IMG/VR virus record: IMGVR_UViG_3300024999_000196
Span: 1 to 42,301 of that record
Reading direction: 5' to 3' (one strand)
Source: a virus
Length of the DNA: 42,301 bases
Part shown: positions 18,303 through 26,571 of the stretch, one piece after another
How positions within the stretch are numbered: the first letter of the stretch is position 1
Layout of the letters: every line of letters begins with the position of its first letter
Translations under genes and position numbers: made by a program
The notes under the pieces: model-generated
Database searches by the model: none
The model's input: only the letters and a program-made list of their open reading frames with translations
What the model was told of the DNA's origin: nothing

Positions 18303-21300
18303 GCGTATCTCAACAGGTCGAGAATTTCCGCATCAGTTCCAACGCTCTTATTCCACAGTTGAGACTGGATTATCCCGATAGGCTTGTCTATCGTGTACCC
18401 ATAGCGCAGATGCGTTCCAGGGTTGACGCTACCATCGTAAGCCGCAGCCGTACCCCATGTTATCGCTGTCTCAGAAGATTTTTTATATCCGATCTGCTGA
18501 TTTGTCCCAGCCCCATTGATCCACCACGGAATGAATATTTGCTCCCCATTTGCCCATCCTCCTGCCACCGTCACCGTGCATGTATTGACCCCGTCTGATG
18601 CCTTCAGCACACCCCCAGCGGCCATATAAATACCGCCTGTGATGTTGTTATTCACCGCAAGGAGGTTGGAGTCGGCTGTCACTTCGGCGGATGATTCCAG
18701 CATTTTTACGAGAACAACGGCGGTAAATACCCCCCCGAGCGCAGCAGTTATTTCCGCATTGTCGGCCACAGACAGCCCAGCCCCGGCAGATGTGGCGGCT
18801 GTTGATGCAATCGCAGCAGTTTCCCCGACTCCGGTAGCGGCATACGGCATCACATACGAACTAATGGTAAGTTGCGGCTCGTAAACCGTCACGATCCCGG
18901 TTGCTACGGCACTCGCCCCGAGTCCGAAACGGAATGTAGCGGTATCGCCAGCTGCCCCGGCTGTGATCTTGATTGAAAACGTATGAATCCCAGCAGCAGG
19001 GACAGCGTTTTCATCCGCAACGACAACCCCGTCCATCGATACAACAATCGTCCCGCCAGTGAGCGAACAATACTGAATCTCATCAATCTGCAACACTCCG
19101 TCACAGACCGCCTTGAACGAGAATGTATAGACCGACAGCGCGGTCATTGCCTGATTAATGGCGAGATATCCCCTTGATGCCGTGCCGCTGAACCTCAGAG
19201 AATTGCCAACCGTCCGCGCCGTAACCGCCATCGTCGGAGAATCAACAACGGAATATGTCCAGTTATCCGGGCCGGTGCCGGGCGAACCTGCTACGGCGTT
19301 CAGGAGTTTACTGTTCTGCGCCAGTTGGGTATATGCTGGCGAAACTCTTACGCCCTCGCCAGATACATAATTCGGCCAATTGACGAGAGTTCCGTTAATG
19401 TCTGGTTGCTGAGATGCAGCACTATATGTCGATTGTGGTCCGTATGGTGCAGCAGTAGGCTCCCTTGCGCTCCACAAATGCACCAACCCAGAAGGAGAAG
19501 TATATCCGAGATACCTGTCAGCCCTTGCCGCCTCATCGTAGGATAAAGGCTGGTTGTAAATAAACATCCCTCTTGATCCTACCCTGGTATGCCTTGAGGC
19601 TATAGGATCAGAGAGATCTACCGCCGCGCCTCCGGTCCACTCTGCAATCTCCTGAAACTCCGGGCCGAGTGGGGCTGTGACGGTGATTGCTGGGTAGGTG
19701 GTGCCTGCTGTGATGGTGGCTGAGACGTTGAGGGGGCCTGGACTTGCTATCGCATATTGACTAATATCGCTGGCGCTATCAGGAGAGAAGGGAATCACTG
19801 AGTTAAACAGAAACGATTCATTTTCCGACCCCAATGCGTTAAAATGCAGACCGTCTCCGTTGTCGTATGCAGTTAGGAGATTATCTGTACCTGGGGATAG
19901 CATCCCATTGTACATTGGGGCTACGCGTATCCCATTAGCCGATCCATATGCGTTTATCAAGGCATTTAGTTCTTCTATTTTTGTCTGTATGCCTTCGGTC
20001 CATGAAGTATGTGTTCCGCACGGTGAAACTTCAGACAGGGTAACTCCTATTCCATTTGCATCTGCGATATCAACACACGCTGAAATATTCGCCATGATTC
20101 CTGCTGCGGATACCACCCCCCCTAGTATATCGTTGATTCCCACAAAAATAATGCAATGCGTCCCGCCAGTTGTGACAACATCTGCCGAGAATCTCGCTAA
20201 AACTTGGGCCGATGTGTTCCCCCCAACCCCTTTATCTAAAAAAGTCGTACGCTTATTTGTCAGTCTGATGTACTGGATATACCCAGTTGTCAAACTATCT
20301 CCAATGCATACTACGGCTCCTAAACTATTCGGATAACCTCCACGAGTTGATATAGTATAGCGGCTTCTGGCTCTTGGTGGGATCTCGTACAAACTACTCG
20401 GAGTTAATCCCTCGCACAGTTGCATTTCTTTTACAATAAACCCATCACCGACAGTTGTGGATGTGTTAAGACCTGGATACATATAGAACCTGACATCATC
20501 AGTTCCTATATCGAAAGTGGCTTTACTTATTTCTATAACCGTATCGACTGTTTCAGACAACCCAGCCACTTGCACCATTGACGGAACAGAAACAGTTCCA
20601 GGACCAGATATAACGCGGGCTGTACAACCAGTCAGTGCCCCATCGTGCAAGGAAAATTCATTATAGGCGTTTGTGCTGCCAGGTATTTTTCTGAGAGTTA
20701 AAGTAACGCTATATGTAGTGACTGCTGCTTTTATGCCCCCCCCCTTGAGCATCTGAGTGGCCATATATGGCGCGGTTGTGATCTTACTGAATGAATAATA
20801 TCCGCTGCCGAGGTCCACAAGTGCAATCCCTATTAAATTGGTGTTGATAATAGTTGCGCTGAATAAGTTTTCTCGATATGAATATCCTTTCTCGTTTACG
20901 TAATTCGTCCCAGTGCCATCCACCACCTCAGCAATCGTCGTAGTCGTCAGGTACAGGTGATGGCCATTCCCGCTCGCATCCAACTCAAATGAGCCTGCCA
21001 CATTAATTCCTGGCCAGTACGCCCACAGCACTCCTGCCCGATGAACGTAGACATCCCAACAATCCGCAGAGATGGTCAGTGTACCATTAACCGTGCAGGT
21101 AGGAACCGTGCCTTGACTCGTGATAGTGTCTGTGGTGAGCAGCCCCGTACATGCGCCTGTTCCCGCGCCGGAGAATACAGAACCTTTGACTTGTGGGGTG
21201 GTCGATCCAGTACGCGGGAGATATGCCTGAAGTTTGCCGTCTGCGATATCGCCACGATACCATGCCAGCATTTCGCCGCTGGCTATGTCGCGGAGCCACC

Positions 21301-21337
21301 TCGACCGATTGAGCAATAGCAGTTTACGTGCGCTCAT
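18299..21337 (-). CDS. Tail fibre/tailspike with SGNH (GDSL) hydrolase domain
   Basis: This 1012-residue protein is the likely receptor-binding fibre. Residues about 1-160 are an N-terminal attachment and beta-sandwich part, and 160-325 another beta-sandwich. Residues about 340-515 form an SGNH hydrolase: block I CIGDSLTTG (Ser348), block II GVGGNTS, block III VGINDI (Asn402) and block V DGLHFNALG (Asp495, His498). The rest (520-1012) is beta-rich with concanavalin-like repeats. The hydrolase would remove acetyl or other esters from the host surface polysaccharide. A G9 tract on the coding strand (20736-20744) lies at codons near 199-201. It is coupled to the membrane protein downstream. Confidence 0.85.
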   Translation of the reverse strand: MSARKLLLLNRSRWLRDIASGEMLAWYRGDIADGKLQAYLPRTGSTTPQVKGSVFSGAGTGACTGLLTTDTITSQGTVPTCTVNGTLTISADCWDVYVHRAGVLWAYWPGINVAGSFELDASGNGHHLYLTTTTIAEVVDGTGTNYVNEKGYSYRENLFSATIINTNLIGIALVDLGSGYYSFSKITTAPYMATQMLKGGGIKAAVTTYSVTLTLRKIPGSTNAYNEFSLHDGALTGCTARVISGPGTVSVPSMVQVAGLSETVDTVIEISKATFDIGTDDVRFYMYPGLNTSTTVGDGFIVKEMQLCEGLTPSSLYEIPPRARSRYTISTRGGYPNSLGAVVCIGDSLTTGYIQYIRLTNKRTTFLDKGVGGNTSAQVLARFSADVVTTGGTHCIIFVGINDILGGVVSAAGIMANISACVDIADANGIGVTLSEVSPCGTHTSWTEGIQTKIEELNALINAYGSANGIRVAPMYNGMLSPGTDNLLTAYDNGDGLHFNALGSENESFLFNSVIPFSPDSASDISQYAIASPGPLNVSATITAGTTYPAITVTAPLGPEFQEIAEWTGGAAVDLSDPIASRHTRVGSRGMFIYNQPLSYDEAARADRYLGYTSPSGLVHLWSAREPTAAPYGPQSTYSAASQQPDINGTLVNWPNYVSGEGVRVSPAYTQLAQNSKLLNAVAGSPGTGPDNWTYSVVDSPTMAVTARTVGNSLRFSGTASRGYLAINQAMTALSVYTFSFKAVCDGVLQIDEIQYCSLTGGTIVVSMDGVVVADENAVPAAGIHTFSIKITAGAAGDTATFRFGLGASAVATGIVTVYEPQLTISSYVMPYAATGVGETAAIASTAATSAGAGLSVADNAEITAALGGVFTAVVLVKMLESSAEVTADSNLLAVNNNITGGIYMAAGGVLKASDGVNTCTVTVAGGWANGEQIFIPWWINGAGTNQQIGYKKSSETAITWGTAAAYDGSVNPGTHLRYGYTIDKPIGIIQSQLWNKSVGTDAEILDLLRYA
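20736..20744. repeat. C9 (coding G9) tract in the tail fibre gene
   Basis: Nine C in a row on the plus strand encode consecutive Gly codons (KGGGIK) of the fibre. A change by one base would truncate the fibre before its hydrolase domain. Confidence 0.8.
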
Positions 21338-21338
21338 A

Positions 21339-21722
21339 TCACACCAGATAAACGATGATTTTGACCTTCGCCGAATTGGTCGTATTACCGCTCAGCGTCA
21401 CGGTCATGCCGTTGACAATCGGGATCGTCTGCGTCAGTAATCCCCGAACCTGCGTTGCAGTCAGGTTCGCCGCTGAGTAAATCACCGCCCCGTATCCGTC
21501 CGTGATCGAGATTGTCAGCGTATTCGGCGCGGTCGTGCCGTCGAAAATTACCCCGATATCATCGATGATAGCGCCGATGTCGCCGAACTGGGCAGCGGTC
21601 CCGGTTGCCGGGAAAGTCGCCGCAGCCGCGTCTGCCGTGAAATCAAACTCAAATGCCCGCTGTGCGTTGAGCGAATTATCGACGTATCCCCGTTTCAGCG
21701 TTACAACACATGTACCTGCCAT
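21339..21722 (-). CDS. Beta-rich virion-like protein, 127 aa
   Basis: The 127-residue product is beta-rich (GTCVVTLKRGYVDN, then FEFDFTADAAAATFPATG and NTLTISITDGYGAVIY), ending in VKIIVYLV. Low charge and many Thr, Ala and Gly suggest a structural protein, perhaps part of the tail tip or a fibre partner, since the fibre gene starts one base after its stop. A spacing of 18 bases separates it from the lysozyme gene. The family is not recognised. Confidence 0.6.
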   Translation of the reverse strand: MAGTCVVTLKRGYVDNSLNAQRAFEFDFTADAAAATFPATGTAAQFGDIGAIIDDIGVIFDGTTAPNTLTISITDGYGAVIYSAANLTATQVRGLLTQTIPIVNGMTVTLSGNTTNSAKVKIIVYLV

Positions 21723-21740
21723 GATTATTACCTCTCCAAA

Positions 21741-22208
21741 TTACGCCAGGTTGCCCCCAGCCTGTGTGTATGCAGCGATCAGCGCCGCCATTTCGTGCTC
21801 ATTCTGTCCGTACCCCGCCCCCGGAAAACTCGCCCACCGCGAATTACATTTGATGATCGCCCGCTCGATCCGGCCCGCCTCGATGTCCGCGATTGCCCCG
21901 CATTCGCCGATGAGCCGCAGGGCAATCTTGTCCTGGCTTGCCGGGGAAAAGTCGGGGAGCTTAAGGATTCTCTTGTATGCGTCGTAATTATGCATGATGA
22001 TCTGATACCGTCCCGCCGCAGTGGACTTCTTCCCGCGTGCATACTCCACGGTGAGCCGGGGATGGTCGGAGTATGATCCGAACAGGATCGGCATTGACGG
22101 CCTAGAACCAACGACTACGTTATAGCCATTATCGGATTTCTCTAGCAGTTCCTTGCCGATTTCGGCCCGCGCTATCATGTCTAAGAATGCTCTCAGGTTG
22201 CGTGTCAT
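21741..22208 (-). CDS. Endolysin, lambda R-like lytic transglycosylase
   Basis: This 155-residue enzyme cleaves peptidoglycan for lysis. It aligns by eye with lambda R: RAFLDMIARAE (catalytic Glu near residue 16), YNVVVG, SYSDHPRLTVEY, STAAGRYQIIMHNYDAYK, DFSPASQDKIALRLI, IERAIIKCNSRWASFPGAGYG and ALIAAYTQAGG. The family is GH104. The length is near lambda R (158). The start ATG 22208 follows GGGAGAAGA and overlaps the stop of the holin-like gene. There is no signal peptide, so a holin must let it out. Confidence 0.9.
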   Translation of the reverse strand: MTRNLRAFLDMIARAEIGKELLEKSDNGYNVVVGSRPSMPILFGSYSDHPRLTVEYARGKKSTAAGRYQIIMHNYDAYKRILKLPDFSPASQDKIALRLIGECGAIADIEAGRIERAIIKCNSRWASFPGAGYGQNEHEMAALIAAYTQAGGNLA

Positions 22209-22504
22209 TTCTTCTCCCTTGGGCAGCAGTCGGACTGACAATCCTTCATCGCCATCCATATTTTTTCATGGTCCCGCTCATCGTTCACCATGTGCTTCAT
22301 CAACTCGTCGCGCAATTCGCCGCGATTATCTTTAATGGTCCCCTTTAGGTCTACCCACATCGCCGCAATAGCCGCTGCCAACATTCCCCCAAGGATCACA
22401 AGGATCTCCCAATCTGCCGCGCCGGTCAGCGTGTACTGCTTGCTGACCATCTTCTCCAGCAGGTCCATGAGTTGCGCGAATTGATCAGGTGTCATTATTG
22501 GCAT
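22205..22504 (-). CDS. Holin-like membrane protein, 99 aa
   Basis: The 99-residue product has one clear membrane segment (WEILVILGGMLAAAIAAMWV, about residues 31-50). It is flanked by an amphipathic N-terminus and a charged C-terminal helix (KGTIKDNRGELRDELMKHM) ending in two Cys near the tail. A single-span holin or holin-associated protein upstream of, and coupled to, the transglycosylase fits the lysis cassette order. The family is not named. Start ATG 22504 follows AAAGGAC. Confidence 0.65.
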   Translation of the reverse strand: MPIMTPDQFAQLMDLLEKMVSKQYTLTGAADWEILVILGGMLAAAIAAMWVDLKGTIKDNRGELRDELMKHMVNDERDHEKIWMAMKDCQSDCCPREKK

Positions 22505-22550
22505 GTCCTTTCTCTTCTGCCCTGCCGCCCTGGCAGGTGATTAAAAACCC

Positions 22551-22628
22551 TCAACACCACTCAGCCTCGTATCCACACGCCCGACATATCCCATTTTCGA
22601 GCCGCGCCCCGCAAATTGGGCAGATCAT
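22551..22628 (-). CDS. Mini zinc ribbon protein, 25 aa
   Basis: ATG 22628 overlaps the stop of the papain-like protease (ATGA), and TGA comes 25 codons later. The peptide has two CxxC knuckles (CPIC and CRAC) separated by 10 residues, exactly as in zinc ribbons, and a last Cys at the end. It is probably an independent small zinc protein or the shed C-terminal module of a larger one. The function is unknown. Confidence 0.6.
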   Translation of the reverse strand: MICPICGARLENGICRACGYEAEWC

Positions 22629-23275
22629 GGCTTCTCGATGAAGGCAAATTCTCCGCCGTCATGAAGCGAAAACTCGAAGTCTTCCCACGTCATCCACCCG
22701 CAACCGTCAGTTCCCCAATCGTATCCCCATGTATTATTCACTTTGACTGTCCTGCGATTGATATTGATTGCCCCGACAAAAATCAGATGCCCGCCCATCA
22801 ATCTCCCGGTCGGATGGATATAGCCGTATTCATCCGGTTCGGTCATGTCTCTATACCATTTACACCCCAAGACGCCCCCTCCGTACCAGCTCAGACCGAG
22901 CAAAGCCTCGTGCAGTCCGAAAGCCCACCGGAAAGACTTGATCTTGCCCCGCCTCTTGAGTTCAAGCAATCCGGCAATGACCGATGTGCCACTCACCTCA
23001 GGCTCTTCTCCGGGAAACTGGTCATGCAGTTGTGCCTGGTGGTATACGTCGCGGGCGAAATCTTCGGTCAGCTCTTCCTTGTTTCCGGGTCGCGGCTCGG
23101 CAAGCAGCGCATGGGTCAGACCAAACCCAACACAGGCGCCCTCATGCCCTTGATCAAGTATGGTATCGAGATACCACACCCTGCTGATCAACTCGCGTTC
23201 GGGAAATTGCTCAACGACCGGGAATTGCCGGGAACGTGGATCGAATGATTCTATGCGGTCGAAGGTGCGCTCAAT
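22625..23275 (-). CDS. Papain-like cysteine protease
   Basis: Started at ATG 23275, this protein has 216 residues. The C1-type peptidase signature is visible: the catalytic Cys in DQGHEGACVGFG (Cys49, with the preceding Gln of the oxyanion hole), His164 in GRLMGGHLIFVGA, and Asn181/182 in VNNTWGYDWGTDG. The segment after it (GCGWMTWEDF) closes the fold. Such proteases are found in some phages between tail and lysis genes, and may process virion proteins or act on the host envelope. It overlaps the DUF1353 gene and the zinc ribbon gene, so these are one unit. Confidence 0.85.
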   Translation of the reverse strand: MERTFDRIESFDPRSRQFPVVEQFPERELISRVWYLDTILDQGHEGACVGFGLTHALLAEPRPGNKEELTEDFARDVYHQAQLHDQFPGEEPEVSGTSVIAGLLELKRRGKIKSFRWAFGLHEALLGLSWYGGGVLGCKWYRDMTEPDEYGYIHPTGRLMGGHLIFVGAININRRTVKVNNTWGYDWGTDGCGWMTWEDFEFSLHDGGEFAFIEKP

Positions 23276-23807
23276 CATTACGGTTTTCCTCATCAGAAGC
23301 AGCCGGGAGGCCGAGAGAATTCGCGTTGTAGGCGACTGGCCCGAGTTTTCGATACTTGTTCCAAGCAATCCAGCCGAACACCTTCAGCGCCCAATATGCG
23401 GCATGAGCTTTCCATTTCGACCCTGTCGCCTGGATGGTCACGTATCGCAAAAGCCGATCAAAAAAATCACGATTCTTGCCGATGAACACTGGAATATTAC
23501 CTCCAAACTCTTCGGGGTATTTTTTTCTGAGAGCGATGGACTCGAGGTTGTAAACTTGGTCATCGGAATATGGGGAAAGCAGATAAGCGTGCTGGTATCC
23601 GAAATCGTGGATGATACCGCCATAGCGGAGGTCTCCGAACGGGGAAAGAATTGGCCAGATCCAGCGCGGGACACTCGCAAGGTCGGTCACGAATCCGCGC
23701 GGGACAACGAGCATCAGTCCATACTCGGATTCAATCAGCCAATCCTCGACCAGCCGGACACGGGGAGAATGGGGGATTGTTTGAAATTGAGGTTCTGGGA
23801 TTATCAT
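23271..23807 (-). CDS. DUF1353 family phage protein
   Basis: This 178-residue product carries the DUF1353 core: WLIESEYGLMLVVPRGFVTD, LASVPRWIWPILSPFG, GGIIHDFGYQ and a helix around IPVFIGKNRDFFDRLLRY. Its conserved Asp and His residues (TDLASVP, IHDFGY) look catalytic. Its biochemical role is unknown. It is common in the tail-lysis region of phages. It overlaps the HNH gene by 4 bases and the protease gene by 5. Confidence 0.85.
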   Translation of the reverse strand: MIIPEPQFQTIPHSPRVRLVEDWLIESEYGLMLVVPRGFVTDLASVPRWIWPILSPFGDLRYGGIIHDFGYQHAYLLSPYSDDQVYNLESIALRKKYPEEFGGNIPVFIGKNRDFFDRLLRYVTIQATGSKWKAHAAYWALKVFGWIAWNKYRKLGPVAYNANSLGLPAASDEENRND

Positions 23808-24112
23808 GGCCGCGCCTTGATCCTGTTTTCCGTATAATGTGCATCTGAGAGCACATCATCATTCCGTGATTTCCAGTTGTCCAGATGTCCAAGCAGGATG
23901 TGGCACCGTCCGCAAAGCGTGACGAGGTTGGATAGTTCAAGCTCGCGTTCTGGTTGCATCGCAAAGGGCCGGATATGATGAACCTGTAGGTTAACTTTGC
24001 GCCCACACGCCCGGCACTTCCCGCCGTCGATCTGTATCCGCCGCGCCCGCACCTTGCGCCAACCCCATGCTCGATTCAGCGTCTTTGCCTGTTCTCGCCA
24101 CCAGCCCGCCAT
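23804..24112 (-). CDS. HNH endonuclease
   Basis: The 102-residue product starts at ATG 24112, which overlaps the previous stop (TAATG). HNH elements are clear: GGKCRACGRKV, LQVHHIRPF, LSNLVTLCGRCHILLGH. It has a basic N-terminal part (WWREQAKTLNRAWGWRKVR). It is probably a free-standing nuclease inserted between the tail and lysis genes; its cutting site would be in a relative lacking it. Confidence 0.85.
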   Translation of the reverse strand: MAGWWREQAKTLNRAWGWRKVRARRIQIDGGKCRACGRKVNLQVHHIRPFAMQPERELELSNLVTLCGRCHILLGHLDNWKSRNDDVLSDAHYTENRIKARP

Positions 24113-24300
24113 TATCGCCTTTCCCATCCGCAAAGTTTAACGCCCGTAAGCAGCCGCTTGAAATCCCGGCATTGCCCCTGCCGCCCGTTCAAATCGAACG
24201 AGAAGCAGTATTCTCCGCACTCGCACTTTTCGTCTTTCACGTAATGTCTCCCCTCGATTTTGTCCGTTACGGTCAGATCGGTCTCGACGATTACGCGCAT
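24112..24300 (-). CDS. Small cysteine-containing protein, 62 aa
   Basis: The 62-residue product begins with a beta strand (MRVIVETDLTVTDKIEGR) and has CECGEYC, then QCRDFKRLLTGVKLCGW, so up to five Cys could hold zinc. The family is unknown. It begins 3 bases after the stop of the secreted protein and overlaps the HNH gene start. Confidence 0.6.
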   Translation of the reverse strand: MRVIVETDLTVTDKIEGRHYVKDEKCECGEYCFSFDLNGRQGQCRDFKRLLTGVKLCGWERR

Positions 24301-24303
24301 GGC

Positions 24304-24987
24304 TCAGTACCTCACGGTGACGCTTGCGATGTGGACGTTACGCGGGCCAAGAACCACGGCTTTCCCGTTGCTATCCGATACGGGTTTCCAGAGCGTCCCG
24401 TCTGACCATTCCTGTCGGGCTGCGCCGGAAGTCACCGTGCGTTTCAGTCCGTTCGAAAATTCCAATGTGATGTTTTTTCCGTATACTGATCCGGTCTTTG
24501 ACAGCCGGAAGTGATCACGGTTTCCGTTCGCCCATGCCGATGTCTTCGAGGTCTCGGTATTCTTGCCAGGAGTTACCGGAAATACTGCCCCGGTCGTTGC
24601 CGTGTACACCTGTCCGCCGACCGCCGTGATGACGATTTTCAGCGGTCTTGCGTATGCCGAGCCTTCCTTCGTGTAGCGGAAAACCGGCGCCCCTTTGTAC
24701 TCGTCTTTGTAGCCGGTCTCGCCGTTCAATCCGACCGACAGGATTTTCCCGTACCATGCAGAGGGGAACAGGATCAGCGCTTTGCCCGCGTATTGGCCTG
24801 TCGCCACATCGCTCGACGCCTCGAAAATGACCTGACCGGGGAATACTTTGCTGCCGGTCGGAGTCGTGGGAGTGGTCGGCGTGGTCGGGAGTGGATCATC
24901 CAGGCACGCCCGCACACATGTCTCAATAGAGGCCAGCGCCGGGGAGGTCAGCAGCAGGGAGAGCAGGATTGTGATCAGACAGCGCAT
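24304..24987 (-). CDS. Secreted protein, 227 aa, with Thr-Pro hinge
   Basis: The first 19 residues are a signal peptide (LITILLSLLLTSPALAS). A TTPTTPTTPT linker follows (about 35-44), then a beta-rich domain of about 180 residues (GKALILFPSAWYGKI, VYTATTGAVFP, VYGKNITLEFSNG, HIASVTVRY). It has two Cys in the mature N-terminus. A secreted, hinge-linked beta domain in the tail region suggests a surface-acting protein, perhaps involved in carbohydrate binding. It starts with TAATG overlap. I do not recognise a family. Confidence 0.7.
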   Translation of the reverse strand: MRCLITILLSLLLTSPALASIETCVRACLDDPLPTTPTTPTTPTGSKVFPGQVIFEASSDVATGQYAGKALILFPSAWYGKILSVGLNGETGYKDEYKGAPVFRYTKEGSAYARPLKIVITAVGGQVYTATTGAVFPVTPGKNTETSKTSAWANGNRDHFRLSKTGSVYGKNITLEFSNGLKRTVTSGAARQEWSDGTLWKPVSDSNGKAVVLGPRNVHIASVTVRY

Positions 24988-25310
24988 TACTCCACCTCCA
25001 CCACGTTACCCTGGCCGGAATCGTCAAGCGCTTCAGGCTCGGCAAGTTCTTCCTCAACCACATCCGCGCCGTCCTTGAGCACGCCAACGATATCCGTGAC
25101 GTTCTTGTCCGCCCAGCTCTTCACCGCCTCGATCAGCCCGGAGAAATCACCGTCTGCCGTCTGCGCCGTGTCGGTGAGATTCGACGCGCCAGAAGCGTCC
25201 ACCTTCATATCCCGGCCCGCCTCGAAATTGATATCTGTGTTGCGAATATTCGCCGTGCAGCCGCCCGTTGCCATTGCCGCCAAAAGTATTACGATCAGTG
25301 CTCCGTGCAT
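24987..25310 (-). CDS. Putative lipoprotein, 107 aa
   Basis: I choose ATG 25310 (GGAGG 6 bases upstream) over an earlier frame start. The N-terminus (ALIVILLAAMATGGC) has a hydrophobic core and a Cys in a weak lipobox (TGGC rather than L-A-G-C). The remainder is acidic and helical, with SGLIEAVKSWADKNVTDIVG and an EEELAEPEALDD tail. A small lipoprotein in this place could be an outer-membrane spanin partner or an exclusion protein. No integral-membrane spanin partner is recognised next to it. Confidence 0.55.
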   Translation of the reverse strand: MHGALIVILLAAMATGGCTANIRNTDINFEAGRDMKVDASGASNLTDTAQTADGDFSGLIEAVKSWADKNVTDIVGVLKDGADVVEEELAEPEALDDSGQGNVVEVE

Positions 25311-25324
25311 GGTGTACCTCCGTG

Positions 25325-25885
25325 TTATGCCCATCCGCCCGAGTAGTCGTACAACATCGGGTCGGCAAGCAATTTCATCGCTTTAATGTGCGCCTTCCGT
25401 GTCTGGTAGTTCGCCTCTTCCCGGTCAACAAACGCGTTTCGCAGATGCTTGAGTTTTCCAATGGTCATCGCCACCGGATTCTCGTCGATGTCGTCCCAGC
25501 ACCCGTTATTGATCGGCAGGGGGTCGGTATTTGCGATATCGTCATATCGGTCCAACATCCTCTGGATCTTGTCCGATGGGTCGAAAAACGCACCAGGGAT
25601 GTCCGGGTGCTCTATTTTCCTGACATTTCGCGCATTCTCTTTGGCCTTGATCGCAATCCGCATGATTGATTGACCCAGTTCAAGCCTTACCGCCGCTGCC
25701 CGTGCCTGATAATCAGGATCATCGACCAGTGACGGGATGACCCCGCCCGCCCAGTGGATGAGGTATCGGTCAGGATCAGTCAGACAGTCTGCCAGGAACG
25801 ATGTCTCGCCCGCCCGCCATGTCGATTCATCGGTGATCACAGTCGGTTTCGTGTCGCCAACCGATTTATACCAGACCCGCATCAT
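25325..25885 (-). CDS. Tail fibre-associated protein, 186 aa
   Basis: ATG 25885 overlaps the previous stop (ATGA). The 186 residues have a mixed helical and beta make-up: RVWYKSVGDTKPTVITDEST at the start, then GETSFLADCLTDPDRYLIHW, and the helical run SIMRIAIKAKENARNVRK near the middle. A C-terminal part carries GKLKHLRNAFVDREEA. I do not recognise it. Its place after the tail-tip genes suggests a tail assembly protein. Confidence 0.55.
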   Translation of the reverse strand: MMRVWYKSVGDTKPTVITDESTWRAGETSFLADCLTDPDRYLIHWAGGVIPSLVDDPDYQARAAAVRLELGQSIMRIAIKAKENARNVRKIEHPDIPGAFFDPSDKIQRMLDRYDDIANTDPLPINNGCWDDIDENPVAMTIGKLKHLRNAFVDREEANYQTRKAHIKAMKLLADPMLYDYSGGWA

Positions 25886-26571
25886 GCGTATTTTCTCCGC
25901 TTGAAGATGCCGTCGAGGTAGACCTCGAGCCCGTTCGAGCAAGCTGCCCCGAGCCCGACCGTAGCTACCGCGTTCTGCGTGTAGTGCCGAATTTCGAGGA
26001 CCGATGGAGCCGCCAGCGTCAAGGTCGTAACGAGTGTTGCAACCCCCGCCGCTGTAGCGGTCGCGTTCAATCCCTCAGACGCCGTGATATATGCCGCCGT
26101 GGTCGTGTTGTAGAGCCTGAGTTTATGCAGCCCGACCGCCCCTCCGACCGTAGCCCGAATGTCGATGTCGTAAGTCCCCGCCGGGAGAGTGATGTCGTTG
26201 GATGCTCCGAGACTGGCCCCGGTTATCTCGTTGACTTTGACGGTCTGGACAGTCCGCGTCTGCGTCCCTGCCGATGATCCGCCGCCCGCTGTCCCGCCCG
26301 TCTTTTCATCCCTGACATGGAGCAGGTCGTGGGCGCGGCTCGCGAATGTGTGCTTCAGCCACCGTTTCGTCCCGGCATTGAGGTCTGGAGCGATGATGTT
26401 CTCGCCGTCATCCGTCCCGGAGCTGTCGGCGTCCAGCAGGTATGGGGTTATCGCGCTGCCGTCCATTACAAAAGCGAAATCGCCATCCAGCAGTCCCGTC
26501 CCGTCGATACCGTCAAGCGCCGAAACCGCGCCGCCTGTTTTTGCAGCCCGTTTATAAACTGTGATTGCCAT
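25882..26571 (-). CDS. Tail fibre/tip protein, 229 aa
   Basis: The 229-residue product begins with a short segment, then a fibre-like part (IDGTGLLDGDFAFVMDG). The C-terminal 110 residues form a jelly-roll-like beta domain (ITLPAGTYDIDIRATVGG, LRLYNTTTAAYIT, VLEIRHYTQN) similar to phage fibre heads and TNF-like folds. It may be a short tail fibre or tip adhesin. The start ATG 26571 shares TAATG with the previous gene. Confidence 0.65.
   Translation of the reverse strand: MAITVYKRAAKTGGAVSALDGIDGTGLLDGDFAFVMDGSAITPYLLDADSSGTDDGENIIAPDLNAGTKRWLKHTFASRAHDLLHVRDEKTGGTAGGGSSAGTQTRTVQTVKVNEITGASLGASNDITLPAGTYDIDIRATVGGAVGLHKLRLYNTTTAAYITASEGLNATATAAGVATLVTTLTLAAPSVLEIRHYTQNAVATVGLGAACSNGLEVYLDGIFKRRKYA

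Noticed and set aside
18299-21337. Diversity-generating retroelement acting on the fibre
   Set aside because: No reverse transcriptase gene or template repeat was found anywhere in the window.
22509-22545. Terminator between the zinc ribbon and holin-like genes (CCTGCC/GGCAGG stem)
   Set aside because: The stem is only 6 bp and has no T-run in the minus direction. It precedes a gene in the same coupled run, so termination would be unhelpful.
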